From positions 16,935,453 to 16,999,452 of the forward strand of contig CM039502.1 in NCBI GenBank assembly GCA_022432975.1: a stretch of DNA of 64,000 nucleotides, written 5' to 3'. This document shows, piece by piece, positions 33,946 to 44,797 of the stretch (positions are counted from its first letter, which is position 1; each line of letters begins with the position of its first letter). The DNA is from Begonia masoniana. Its lineage: Eukaryota; Streptophyta; Magnoliopsida; Cucurbitales; Begoniaceae. A program made the translations under genes and the position numbers. The notes beneath the pieces were generated by a model, which ran no database searches, was not told where the DNA came from, and was given only the letters and a program-made list of their open reading frames with translations.

Positions 33946-35155
33946 TCCAATTGTACTCCAAAACACGTTTTACTATCATGGGAGGGTTTCCTTGTTACAA
34001 CCGGCATTTTGCCTATGTAATTTCTCCTCGAATCATTTTGTGGGATTAATTTGGTATTAATATAATGAACGTTTTGTTGGAAACCAAATCGATGGAAATT
34101 ATATATAGATACATATAAGTATGTATATTTGGATAATAGGATAAAAACCAAACTAATGTATGAGTGAATGAAACCATTAGTTAGAGATGCATGGAGGGGT
34201 AAATTGGGAAGAAATTAAGGTTGGTGGGAGGGAGCCAATGGATGGTTGCCAAATGTCAATAACTTGCTGGGAAACCTACCTATTCTCCTCTCTTCTACGT
34301 GAACCTTCACACTCATCCTTTCCTCTCTATTTCCTCTCTTCCAAACGAAAATCATCCATCGAAGCACCTTCTATCTTCCTTGATTTTTCTTCTGTTTCTG
34401 CCTAAGGTAAGCATCTGCTTATGCTAACGTGTTTGGACAAGTTAAAATGACAGTTTTGTTGAAGTTTAGGGTTGTGATATTTTGGAGAAAACTCGCTGTT
34501 ATTGTATGAAAACATGTTGGTTTGTTTTCTAAAAGCCTGAATGGAGTTAGGAGCATATCCTACAAGTTATTTGTTAGCATTTGCAGCTTGTTTATTTTCT
34601 CTACGTGCAGTTTTAGGTCCGTGCATAACCAAGACGTTCAAGACTATCAACTCTACAGCAAACAGGTAAGTTCATATCCGTAGGCTGGCCCTTAAGGCCC
34701 TACATCACGGAGACTCTAGGATTTTACTTCTGTCGGGAGGTTTCGGGTAGATAAATTGGAGTTATATTCTGAGTTGTCTATTTTTCTCTTTAGGTTCTGT
34801 TGTATTGTTTCTGTTGTCTACTGTTTTAATCTTAAGCACTGTGAATGTCCATGCATACACGATTTTTCTGAAAGTTCGTGCAAAACTATTTTCTGTACAC
34901 GGTTTGAAGTTAAGAAAGATAAAATCTAATTGTAATATATTGGTTAAGTGCGGGAAGAGGACTGGCCTACTGTTTCTGTTCTATTCTATTTCTGTTCTGT
35001 AAATCTGTTATGTGCCTGTCGTGCTCTTGTCAGTTCCCCTATAAGCCCCACTTATACCCCTCTACCACTGAAACGTAATGTACTGTACTGTCAACATATT
35101 TCTGAAAGTTCATGCATAGCATATGCATCAATGCATTTATATATATATGTTCTTA

Positions 35156-35245
35156 CTGAGTTTTAGACTCATAGGTGAGCTCTCTGATGTAGGTACTGAA
35201 CCCGCAAATGAGGACTTTGTGCCTCAAGATGATGATTTGACATAG
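35156..35245 (+). other. LTR hairpin plus short acidic frame
   Basis: TGAGT-TTTAG-ACTCA, TAG, then GELSDVGTEPANEDFVPQDD and a TAG stop. Homologous to 5099-5191. Confidence 0.5.
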
Positions 35246-35879
35246 TTGGCGAATCGAGCTCGTGGGGTTTGTTTGCTGCAGCCAGACACATTCTGTTTCT
35301 GTGAGGGTATTTTAAAATTTTATCAAGTCCTGTATAACTTTTGAAATTTTAAACCGGTGTATAGGATTGGTGTTGATGTTTGAAAACCCCTGTCTGATGA
35401 AGTTTTGGTAATGTATATCGAGTTCTGTACAGTCTTCCAGATCTTAAAACAATGTGTAAGTTCTGATGTTTAAGTTTTAAAAAAAAAAAACTCTGTATTT
35501 GACAGTTGTGTACATTCTGAAGTATTCTGAAATTGTTTGGAATATTTCTCTTTTAGGGTGTGCATGGATTATCTCTGGTTGTAGAGTTATCCATGCAAAT
35601 CTGTTTTTCTTAGAACTCTTTCGTGTTCTCTTGATATGCCCAAAATCATGTTGTGAATCGTTTTTCTGAAGTGTGAAGTTTTCACACTTACTATTCTTAC
35701 GATTTCTGTTTTTATGTAATCCTGTTAAAAGTTATCAAATTCTGCCCTTTTAAACTACATCTTTTGATCACGTCCACCGCTGCTTTAAACTCACTTCTAC
35801 CGTTGCCCGCTGCCCATTTTTTTAAAAAAATCACATCCACCGCTACTTGTAAAATCATATCCACCGCTGCCCGCTGCCC

Positions 35880-36245
35880 GTTTAAAATTGCATCCACCGC
35901 TGCTTTAAGAAAATTACATCTTCTGCCTGACGTCATCTGTTTTGTCTTACTCACATCCACCGCTACTTTTAAAATTACATCTTCCGCCTGACGTCATCTG
36001 TTTTGTCTTATTCACATCCACCGCTGCCTTTAAAATTTCATCTTCTGCCTGACGTCATCTATTTTGTCTTATTCACATCCACCGCTGCCTTGAAAATTTC
36101 ATCTTCTGCCTGACGTCATCTATTTTGTCTAATTCACATCCACCGCTGCCTTTAAAATTTCATCTTCCGCCTGACGTCATCTATTTTGTCTTAATCACAT
36201 CCACCGCTGCCTTTAAAATTACATCTTCCTCCTGACGTCATCTGT
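35880..36245 (+). repeat. 61-bp tandem array with six TGACGTCA palindromes
   Basis: Palindromes start at 35928, 35989, 36050, 36111, 36172 and 36233, exactly 61 bp apart. Each unit reads CATCTTCYGCCTGACGTCAT, then CTRTTTTGTCTTA, TCACATCCACCGCT and a TTTAAAAT stretch. TGACGTCA is the palindromic target of plant bZIP (TGA-class) factors. Confidence 0.95.
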
Positions 36246-36987
36246 TTTGTTTTATTCACATCCACCGCTAGTTTATATTGCCGCCCAGTTTACTTATGTT
36301 TTCTACCTACGTCTTCCATCCCGTTTATTTACTCATTCGGCCACAAATTACCCGATTTCGGTATTCACTGTAGCTTTTCTCTTAATATGTCTTCTGATTC
36401 TGTTCCAAGTGTTCTGATTCCCTTCTGCAATTAATTCTACAGTCCGGTTTAATTGTTTTACCGATTTGTCTTTAAATCCCGAGAAGGTTTTCTCTAGCTG
36501 TGAAGTTTTAAGGGTTGTTTTAAAAGTCCCGTCTGTTTTCTGTTTAAACAAAAAAAAAATATGTCCCGTTTTTTGTATAATGTCCCGAGTGATGGCTTGA
36601 CTCTCCGGCCCCAATCAGGAATGGAAATCGGGCCGTCACATTCCTTACATATGTTTCATTTCCATATACCTCCTCAAGCGTTGTGAGATTGTGATGACCC
36701 CCTGTTTACGACCCAGGATTTGCCTATACTCGAGTCTGGGATTTGCCTACACTCGGCTTAGGTCCTGAGGTTAGCCCTGCAACCCGAGGTTTGCCCCGCA
36801 GTCGTGCTCATACGTACGCATTCGAGTCATCACAATCACCCCCCTGGGGGCCCAAAATCATCGTTGGCCACATTTCTGATTAGGTACAGGCTCTTATACC
36901 ATTTATAACGACCACTTTTCTCAGTAAGATATTGTCTGCTTTGGAAATTGGGTCGTAGCCCAATATCCTCCCCTCACGGATTTGTAT

Positions 36988-37069
36988 GGCGAAGACTTCC
37001 CAGTCAGTCACCTAACATGGTACTGCTCTCGCCGGAGAACTTTTAACTTTGGAGTTCTTATGAGATCCG
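36988..37069 (-). other. 5S rRNA-like segment, Cassandra LTR
   Basis: Complement of the 5S-like region, with box A (CAAAGTTAAAAGTTCTC on minus) and box C recognisable. Confidence 0.8.
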
Positions 37070-37293
37070 TTGCCAATTGTGTTCCAAAACGCGTCTTACT
37101 ATATTGGAAGTGTTTCCTTACATATGTTTCATTTCCATATACCTCCCCAAGCGATGTGAGATTGTGACAACCCCCTTTTTACGACCCAGGATTTGCCTAT
37201 ACTCAAGTCTAGAATTTATCTACACTCGGCTTAGGTCCTGAGGTATGCCCTGCAGTCGTGCTCATATGTACATATTCGAGTCATCACAAGTCC

Positions 37294-37466
37294 AAACATA
37301 TTGAAATTGATTATTATGTCATTCGGGAAAAAGTTCTTGCCAAGTCATCAATAGTGAAGTTTACTCCCTAAGAAAATCAACTTGTTGATGCTCTCAGAAA
37401 GTCGCTTCCACCGTCACAGTTCTCTGACTCTGTGTTCAAGATCTTCGGCCAAAGTCCTTGCTTTTT
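37294..37466 (+). pseudogene. pol: Copia RNase H tail after Cassandra
   Basis: KHIEIDYYVIREKVLAKSS, a stop at about 37369, then NQLVDALRKSLPPSQF and FGQSPCFLRGDI. This is the normal C-terminal end of Ty1/copia polyproteins and directly precedes the polypurine tract AAGGGAGA and the 3' LTR. Confidence 0.9.
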
Positions 37467-37474
37467 AAGGGAGA

Positions 37475-37750
37475 TATTAATTTTACCATTGTTGTTAGTT
37501 TAACTATAGTTAGTAGGTTGGGTTAGTTAAGTTAAAATTGTTTACGACACTTGTATATAGGTTGTGTTGGTTCAGCACTTGTAATAACTCCCTCAAGAAA
37601 TATCAAATCAAAGTTGTTTTCCCACTCAAGTACAGCTTCTTCCTTCCTCGATACTCTTCTTATTGCTATTCGTCTTCCTCACTCTCGATATCATTCCACC
37701 TTAATCACAGACTCCTCTTGATCCTTCCTCTTAACTTATTATGTTTCTCA
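37475..37750 (+). repeat. Copia 3' LTR (276 bp)
   Basis: TATTAATTTTACC...ATGTTTCTCA. Partner of 12695-12972. Confidence 0.88.
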
Positions 37751-38504
37751 ACTTTTTCCTATTTCTTATGTCTCTCTTTTCTCTTTTTTCTTTTCTCTTT
37801 TCTAAATTGAATTCTCATTTATTTGATGTTCATTTTTTTTCTTTTTTCCATTCAATTTGCAGCATTAATTCTCAATTGTCTTATGTCAGTTAAATCTATT
37901 TTTTTTTCAAATAACATTAGTTGATAGAATTAATGAAATTAGTTATGGATTCCCATGAATTCATTCAAATCCATTTATTTAATTACAGTAGAATTTGTTT
38001 AATTAATAATTAATTAAAAAGACAATTATTTCCATTAAAGAGCGATATTTTTTCGTAGAGCACTGTTTCTTCACAATTGACCAGAATTGGATGACAATTA
38101 ATTCTGTTTTTTTATTTTCCAATAATGGAATTAATTTATGGATTTTAATTAGTTGATGATTTCAATTTATGGATTTCAAGTAAGACATACCCTTTATTCT
38201 TCTCCTAAATTTTTGAATTTTAATTTTGTGCAATTTTGCCAAGTGAATGACACTCGTTTGCTCTGCAAACGAACTACGATAGCAAGGGATATGTAGTTTT
38301 GTCATTAATGTCTCTTATATGTTGTCTGAATTATTGCCATGTATGTTTATTAGTAAATGATTCTAATTGTTTTACCATCTTTCCAAATCATGTATACCTT
38401 ATTTTTATTTTTGAATAAAAATTTTATATATATCTAACTATTTTTTTAATATAAAAGAATCTACTAAATTATTGCTTACGTCATCAAAGATGTGCACGTG
38501 CACG
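37751..38504. other. Non-coding, AT-rich
   Basis: CT-rich at first, then A/T-rich. A short inverted pair GTTTGCTCTGCAAAC lies near 38256 and the palindrome GTGCACGTGCAC directly before the Athila LTR. No gene seen. Confidence 0.4.
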
Positions 38505-39760
38505 TGATAAGTGTGTATTTTACACACTTATTTATACTTTTTATACTTAATTTGATAAGATTTTCTCAAGTGTTTGAAGAAATTTGATGTATATTGTGAA
38601 AGTATGCAGAAAATTGAGTTACAATAGGTTGGAGCTAGAATTTGCGAATTTGAAGAGGAAGAAAAAGAAGAAATAAAGCGGAGTTAAAAAGAAAAAAAGA
38701 AGAAGCTGAAAAGAAGAAACATTAATCGGCTATTTTAATCCCAGCCGTTCGGCTATTTTAATTGATTGAGGTGTTTGAATCTGAACCATTGAAGCTTGTT
38801 TTAATCTTAACCGTTGAAGATAATTATGAGCTTCAGATTTGTGGGCTTGAGATTAATTAAGAATTAAGTTAACTAAAGAAAAAGAGAGAGCAGCCCCAAG
38901 AGACATTCAGATGAGAGGAGAGAACCGGAGGAGCCCTAGCGAGACAGGGACCGGAACGGAGCGAGAGCTTCACGAATTGATTTTCAGCATAGTTTTTCTT
39001 TCCCTTTCTCTTATGAACTATGAACTTTTTTATTATTTTTGTTGTTTTCCTCTATTTTAGCATGAACTAAGTTTTTATTCTAGGGCTACGATGTAGCCAG
39101 ACGATATTTATTTTTTGTTCTTCGTTTAATTATATTTTATGAATATTTCTTCCAATATTATTGGCACATTTAATTTCTGGTCTTAAAGCCTGTAAATTTC
39201 TGGCCAATCTTTACTTGATTTTTGGGGTGTTTTGAGACTAAGAGGTGATAAACATCCGAGCACTGAAATTAATGTCATGAATATGCGTAGGCTAGAGATA
39301 GTTACGGTATTGATGTGATCGTTGGATTTCTTGATTTATTTGTATTTAATTAATGTAGAATTTGAGACTGAGAATTGATAACTCATTAATTAAATAACCT
39401 ATGCAATGCTCGAGAGAGATTGTATTAGAATTTAGTAAAATCGATCATCAACATAGAGAGAATATTTATGAATATAATTACGAAGGACTGAAATAAATAT
39501 TATTTCGGTGGAATCGTAGTACCTAAGTTTTTATTAATTAGAGTTAATCTCATTTTATCTGTTTCGCTATTTTACATTAGTTTATTTTAATTGTTTTAGT
39601 TGTTTATTTTAATTTCAATTATTGAAATCATAAAACGTGTGTTCATTTTAGAATTAAGATTAATTATTTCGATTATTAATTAACAAGTCCTTGTGGGATC
39701 GACACTCTATCTATCACTGTATTACTTGTTACGACTCGTACACTTGCGAACCATTTTGCA
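38505..39760 (+). repeat. Athila 5' LTR (about 1256 bp)
   Basis: Starts TGATAAGTGTGTATTTTACA and ends ACTTGCGAACCATTTTGCA. Placement is fixed by the primer site 12 bases downstream. It contains the usual long AT-rich body, plus a GA-rich block at 38878-38960. Confidence 0.8.
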
Positions 39761-39771
39761 CAACAAGTTTT

Positions 39772-39789
39772 TGGCGCCGTTGCCGGTGA
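39772..39789 (+). other. Primer binding site (tRNA-Asp), Athila 1
   Basis: TGGCGCCGTTGCCGGTGA, with one mismatch to the Athila standard TGGCGCCGTTGCCGGGGA. Confidence 0.9.
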
Positions 39790-40259
39790 CTTTATTATTA
39801 TTATCGAATTAATTATTTTTAGTTTTATTTTGAATTCTATTTTTTTTATTTTTTTTATTTTTTTTATTTTCGTGTTATTTTCAGGTGCATGCGTAAAGAA
39901 GGTGTAACGCCCCGAGTTTTCTGAACCCGATTTGCTACGCAAAATGCTAAACCGAACTATAACATTTTGAGAAAATTTTAAAATTTCATTCAACGATCAA
40001 AATTTGACCCTTTAAACGTTAAAACTTGCAGTGGAAAACCATTTGTATAAAACAACATTTATTAAATGATTAAAATATTAGAGACAATTGGTTGAAAGAA
40101 GACAAAGGGAAAACAGAACACATCTACCGCTGAATAGTTCCAGCAGTAGAAATAAAGATTGAATAGTCTCGGCGGTAGAAACGGAAATAGAAGACATCCA
40201 CTGCTAAACAGTGTCAGCGGTAGAAGTAGAAACAAAAGACATCTTCTGTTACCAACATC

Positions 40260-40640
40260 CACCGCTCACGTCAGCCGAACGACACGTCAACTTCTCACAT
40301 CTACCGCTCACATCCACCGCTCACATCTGCCGACGACACGTCGACTACTCACATCTATCGCTCACAGTAACACTCGACTCTATCACCCAACATCTACCGG
40401 TGAACAGTACACTCAACATCCACCGATAGACAACATCCACCGATAGACAACATCTACCGGTGAACAGTAACACTCAACATCCACCGATAGATAACATTTA
40501 CCGATAAACAGTAACACTCAACATCCACCGATAGACAAAAACACTCAACATCCACCGATAGACAACATCTACCGATAGACAAAAACATTCAACATCCACC
40601 GATAGACAACATCTACCGATAGACAAAAACACTCTAAACA
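40260..40640 (-). repeat. Array of CATCYACCG/GATAGACAA repeats
   Basis: Many near-copies of CAACATCCACCGATAGACAA and CATCTACCGGTGAACAGTA in tandem. The same CATCYACCG words occur in the LTRs at 1, 3928 and 33993. Confidence 0.85.
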
Positions 40641-41251
40641 AAGAACAACTCCGACTGCTAGAAGAACTTGTAATTTACTAAAATCATTCAAAACAACCTG
40701 ACCCTATGAAACTCTTAAAATCCAGTAAGAATCACAATTAAAACCAACGACATATCATTATCCGAGAAATCTCAAAATTGTATCAGAAATACTAAAAACT
40801 ATCACAATCATTAAAATTCACAGCTTAGTTAAACTGAACGATTGTTCACTAAACTTTCCAAAAAAATCCAAGATAGCAAACTATAACTAAACCAAATCAT
40901 GTTTCATAATCAGGAAAAACCTCAAAACATTATAAACCTTAAACTACTGTTGCATCAAAATCCTCAGCACACTTCAACAAAATCACTTGACCATTAAGAC
41001 TTCACATACTGACAATAGTTAAACCGCCTCATCAGAGCATCAAACCGTGGCATAGATGTGCTCCATCAACTTCACATATTCTTCAATACACTCAGAGAAT
41101 TCACCTGTTGTAACCTCAGCACCTACATCACAAAACTCATCTATTAGCCTAATGCTAAATAAGTAAAGCAAATATGAATGAAATACTAAATTCATAAATC
41201 CTAATCATGCAGTTTCTCCTTTCACATCTCCGTTTCTTTTGTATTCGTTTC

Positions 41252-41452
41252 TCTGATCTAATCATTCTTTCTGTTGGGAAGTGGATCAGTCTTTCCCAAA
41301 GTCATAACATCTTCTACTAGATTAAGGGGCGGATTAGTTCCCTTAATAGCTAATCTGATCATTCTTTCCATTGGGAAGTGGATCAGTCTTTCCCAAAGTT
41401 ATAACATCCTCTACTAGATTAAGTGGCGGATTAGTTCCCTTAATAGCTGATT
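41252..41452 (-). repeat. Tandem duplication, about 97 bp x 2
   Basis: Two copies of a unit containing GGGAAGTGGATCAGTCTTTC and GGCGGATTAGTTCCCTTAAT, nearly identical. Confidence 0.9.
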
Positions 41453-42229
41453 CAAACTACTCATGCCTTACCATGCCATTACATGTAAATTCATTTTCGT
41501 ACTCATTCAATAAAACATGATGCATGACATACTGGAAACATTCAAGCAAGCATAAACCTACTGTTTTGTGATGTAGACCCGAAGGCACACACATTCTCCA
41601 CTTACCTGGTTTTCTTGAGAGATTCCTGGTTGTAAGCTACTTCAAGAGTTGGCTCACCTAAAACATAAGCACATCATTACTTAACTTCATTCTAAACTAT
41701 ACAGAAATCTAAGGAAACTAGTTGGAAGCTCAGTTCCTCGAGCATTCTCGATTCATCACTAAAACCCAAACTTAACTCCTACTCCCAGCATTCTCAAAAT
41801 ACGCATCTACAACCCTTTCTATTACCTATAATCACTAAAACAGCGAGAGATCGAAGTAAAACTCACCTAAGCTGAAGAAGAATCAGGCAGGAAAATCGCC
41901 GAGAGAAGGTCTGTTGAGCAAGCTGAATACCAAATGAGGAAATGAAACAGTGACAGCTAAAAGCTAATCGTTTTTATACACTAATCTTTACAAATTACGC
42001 ATTTGCCCTTGACTAACCAACTTTAACCTAATTGAGCAACCAATCAAATTTGCTTAGTTCCATAAAATAAAAGTCACAAAAATGTAGCTATTAAGAATAT
42101 CAAGTTAGACAATTATCGATTGCTACAGAAAGAAACGCTAATCTTCTCTCACTTAATCTTGAGATCGAGCGTACGTGTCGACAAAATCGGAGAGAGAGAA
42201 GAGACATTATTCAAACAACGCGTGTTATC

Positions 42230-43400
42230 ATGGGAGATAACGGGGAAGACAATACTGAGATTCGTCCTTTAGTGAATGCTGAGACCTGGACCTTGCTCGA
42301 TTATGTTATACCTACTGTATCCGGAGTGCATTCAGCTATTCGGAAACCGGCCATTGCTGCTAATTTTGAAATTAAGTCGGGGACCTTGCACATGATTCAA
42401 CAATCTCAATTTAGTGGTTTACCTTCTGAAGACCTCAAAGATCATATTGCCGATTTCCTCGAAGTATGCGATACTTTCCGATTTCACAATATGGGTGATG
42501 ATGCAGTGAGGTTACGTTTATTTCCGTTCTCATTACGGGATCGTGCGAAGAGCTGGCTCAACTCTCTGCCAGCTAATTCTATTAATACTTGGAAAGAGTT
42601 ATGCCAGAAATTTCTTTTCAAGTTCTTTCCTTTCGAGAAAACTGCTAAGTTTTGCAACGATATAATCAACTTCAGTCAATTCAATGGGGAAACATTATAT
42701 GAGTCATGGGCACGTTTCAAAGATATGTCACGGAAGTGTCCTAACCATGGCCTACCGATGTGGATGCATATTCAGACTTTTTATGTGGGCTTATCTGCAT
42801 CTACTAAAACTCTGGTCAACGCAGCTGCAGGTGGTGCTTTAATGAGAAAAACTTAAGAAGCCACTTATTATTTATTAGAGGAATTAGCACTTAACAAGGA
42901 CCAGTGTCTAGTGGAGCAATCAATTATGAAGCGCACAACGGGTACTCCAGAACTCGAGGCTATGAAAGCTTTAACTTTACAAGTTGTCTCATTAACTAAG
43001 CAACTACAGGAATCTCATATGGCAGCAAGTATTGGGAAAACATCGAAAGTTAATTGTCAGTGGTGTCAAGGGCCGCATTTAAGTGAAGAATGTCAAGAGG
43101 GAAATCCTATGTCAAGTGAACCCGCATAGCAAGCTAATTATATGGGAAATTTTAATCATCAAGGCAATCCCAATTCTAATACTTTATAATCCAGGATGGC
43201 GACAACACCCAACTTTTTCATGGAGGAATTCCCAAAATACTATGTATATGCCTCAAACATCGCAATCGGGTACATCTCAACAAGATGAGAAGAAATATGA
43301 TCTCGAGGCAACACCTATGCAATTTATGACTGAAACCTGTACAACAATGCAGAATCAATCGGCCCAAATTCGGAGTTTTAAGAATCAACTTGGCTAATTT
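42230..43400 (+). pseudogene. gag: Athila gag, interrupted
   Basis: The ATG at 42230 (MGDNGEDNTEIRPL) opens a 208-residue frame with the Athila capsid blocks FSGLPSEDLKDHIADFLEVC, FPFSLRDRAKSWLNSLP and the LYESWARFKDMSRKCPNHGL region. After a TAA at 42854 the same frame continues (EATYYLLEELALNKDQ) to a zinc-knuckle-like CQWCQGPHLSEEC (about 43057) and a further stop at 43127. Downstream pieces in other frames retain the Gln/Asn-rich linker. It would form particles. Apart from these stops the capsid part is well kept. Confidence 0.9.
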
Positions 43401-43490
43401 GTTAGTATTATTAATGGAAGATCTCAAGGTACATTACCTAGCAATACAAAAATAAATCCGAAAGAGCATTATAATGCAATTACTACTAGA

Positions 43491-44540
43491 TTGGGAGCTG
43501 TGATTGAACCGGAGCACAAAAAGCCGAGTATGCCTAAAGTGGATAATGTGGATTCAAGTGAAAATGAAGTTCAACGGTCTATACCATCTCATCCCTCCCC
43601 ACTACAAGCCATTCCACCTCAAGTGCCGTTATCACGAAGACTGAAGAATGTGAAGCTTGATAATGGCTTTTCTAAGTTTCTTGATATCTTCAAAAAGCTC
43701 CACATCAACATTCCATTCGTAGAGGCCCTCGAGCAAATGCCAAAATATGCAAAGTTTCTAAAAGATATTTTGTCTCACAAACGAAAGATTGACGAATATG
43801 GCACGATCGCTTTGACTGAAGAATGTAGTGCCATTGTTCAACGGAAGCTTCCACAAAAATTGAGAGATCCAGGAAGTTTCACTATACCATGTGCAATTGG
43901 GGAGTCCATTTTTGAGCGAGCATTGTGTGATTTGGGGGCCAGTGTCAACTTAATGCCACTATCTATTTTTCAAAAACTTGGTATTGGTGAAGCAAAGCCC
44001 ACAAGTGTAGTTCTACAGATGGCCGATTGGTCTATAAAGCATCCATATGGGGTGATTGAAGATGTCCTTGTCAAAGTTGACAAGTTTATTTTCCCTACTG
44101 ATTTCTTGATTCTCGATATGGAGGAAGATAGTGGCATCCCGATAATATTAGGTCGACCTTTCTTAGCAACAAGAGGAGCTGTAATTGATCTCAGAAAGGG
44201 AGAGCTCAAATTGCAAGTACATGATGAAGAGGTAACATTCAAGGTATATAGATCTATGGAGTACCCAATATCTAGCGCCGACATATTTCGGGTTGAACTC
44301 CCTAACACTGTAACAATGGAAGCTTCACATCAACTAAGCGACTTTCTTGAGCCTAATGGGAAGCAGTATGTTAAAAATTTGGGGAAGTCAACATTACGGG
44401 TCATACTATCTACTAAGAAACCACTCGACTACGAAAAGATTCTGGCGAATGATAAGTTGGTAAATGGGCAACGATTGACACTATATTGGGACGGTACATG
44501 TAAAAGTGCACAATCCATCATATATTTCGACCCAACATGA
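43491..44540 (+). CDS. Athila protease joined in frame to an integrase C-terminal tail
   Basis: A 349-residue open frame. After a linker (IPSHPSPLQAIPPQVPLSRR) come FLDIFKKLHINIPFVEALEQ and MPKYAKFLKDILSHKRK, the typical Athila region ahead of protease. The retroviral-type aspartic protease follows with LCDLGASVNLMPLSIF (active-site DLGA, about 43928) and IILGRPFLATRGAVID (flap/C-terminal motif). RT, RNase H and the integrase core are missing. The frame runs instead into ANDKLVNGQRLTLYWDG, which resembles the extreme integrase C-terminus of Athila. It is open from the ATG given but normally would be part of gag-pol, so the start is formal. It suggests a non-autonomous derivative. Confidence 0.75.
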   Translation: MGAVIEPEHKKPSMPKVDNVDSSENEVQRSIPSHPSPLQAIPPQVPLSRRLKNVKLDNGFSKFLDIFKKLHINIPFVEALEQMPKYAKFLKDILSHKRKIDEYGTIALTEECSAIVQRKLPQKLRDPGSFTIPCAIGESIFERALCDLGASVNLMPLSIFQKLGIGEAKPTSVVLQMADWSIKHPYGVIEDVLVKVDKFIFPTDFLILDMEEDSGIPIILGRPFLATRGAVIDLRKGELKLQVHDEEVTFKVYRSMEYPISSADIFRVELPNTVTMEASHQLSDFLEPNGKQYVKNLGKSTLRVILSTKKPLDYEKILANDKLVNGQRLTLYWDGTCKSAQSIIYFDPT

Positions 44541-44797
44541 AGAAGTATACTATCGGGCTATCGACAATAAATACAAGCGCTTGGTGGGAGGCAACCCACC
44601 CTAGTATCCTTTTTAGTTCATTATTTCAATTTTTATTTGCATTAGTTTTGTTTCTTTTTATTTTATTTTATTTTTGTTTTTCTTTAAAAAAAAAGAAAAA
44701 AAAGAAAAAAAATACCCGATAGATTGCTCCGTCGACCGAAGCTCCACAACACTACTGACCAGCCCGAGACGTTATGAGGTACACTATCTACCCTTTT
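44541..44797 (+). other. Athila post-pol region
   Basis: AAATACAAGCGCTTGGTGGG and AGGCAACCC are the standard Athila sequence just after the integrase end. A T-rich stretch then runs up to a solo LTR insertion. Confidence 0.7.

Larger units (their letters stand above)
33993..36640 (+). mobile_element. Solo gypsy LTR (2648 bp) inside Cassandra
   Basis: It starts TGTTACAACCGGCATTTTGC and ends GGGCCGTCACA, with the perfect duplication TTCCT (33988-33992, 36641-36645). It has the same architecture as the LTR at 3928: splice-donor-like CAG/GTAAG at about 34667, the hairpin and acidic frame (35156-35245) and the inverted TGCATGGAT/ATCCATGCA pair (35561-35569, 35589-35597). It also holds the 61-bp tandem array 35880-36240. 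No internal region remains. Confidence 0.93.
33782..37288 (-). mobile_element. Cassandra TRIM, minus orientation, carrying a gypsy solo LTR
   Basis: Flanked by the perfect 5-bp duplication AGTCC (33777-33781, 37289-37293) inside copia RNase H. The LTRs are 33782-36834 (split by the gypsy LTR) and 36904-37288 (385 bp). The 69-bp interior carries, on minus, the primer site as a mutated TGGTATAAGAGCC (36889-36901) and the polypurine tract opposite ATCACCCCCCTGGGGG. Without the nested LTR it is about 850 bp. The left end has mutated from TGTAAC to TATAAC. Confidence 0.9.
12695..37750 (+). mobile_element. Ty1/copia element (Retrofit/Ale-like) carrying two nested insertion blocks
   Basis: It is defined by a 5' LTR (12695-12972), primer site, gag-protease (13004-14509), integrase-RT-RNase H (31429-33781 and 37294-37466), polypurine tract AAGGGAGA and 3' LTR (37475-37750). 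Removing the hAT-like block (14510-31420) and the Cassandra block (33782-37288) leaves about 4.6 kb, the usual size of this clade. The coding sequence reads across both insertion points. The host element has many stops and frameshifts. Flanks are CT-rich, so its own target duplication could not be fixed. Confidence 0.88.
39903..42127 (-). mobile_element. Probable solo LTR, minus orientation, in the Athila leader
   Basis: Starts TGTAACGCCCCGAGTTTTC and ends ATCGATTGCTACA. Flanks GAAGG (39898-39902) and GAAAG (42128-42132) match at four of five bases. It contains CATCYACCG repeats (40080-40640), a tandem duplication (41252-41452), a CTTACCTGG splice-donor-like site on minus (41604) and, on minus, the TTAGC-ATTAG-GCTAA hairpin (41143-41158) followed by a short acidic frame. 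The gag ORF begins about 100 bp after it. Confidence 0.7.

Noticed and set aside
35880..36245. CRISPR-like array
   Set aside because: The repeats are 61-bp direct tandem units without unique spacers, in a plant LTR.
40260..40640. CRISPR-like short repeats
   Set aside because: Irregular LTR-internal repeats with no spacer diversity. CRISPR is not expected in a plant nuclear genome.
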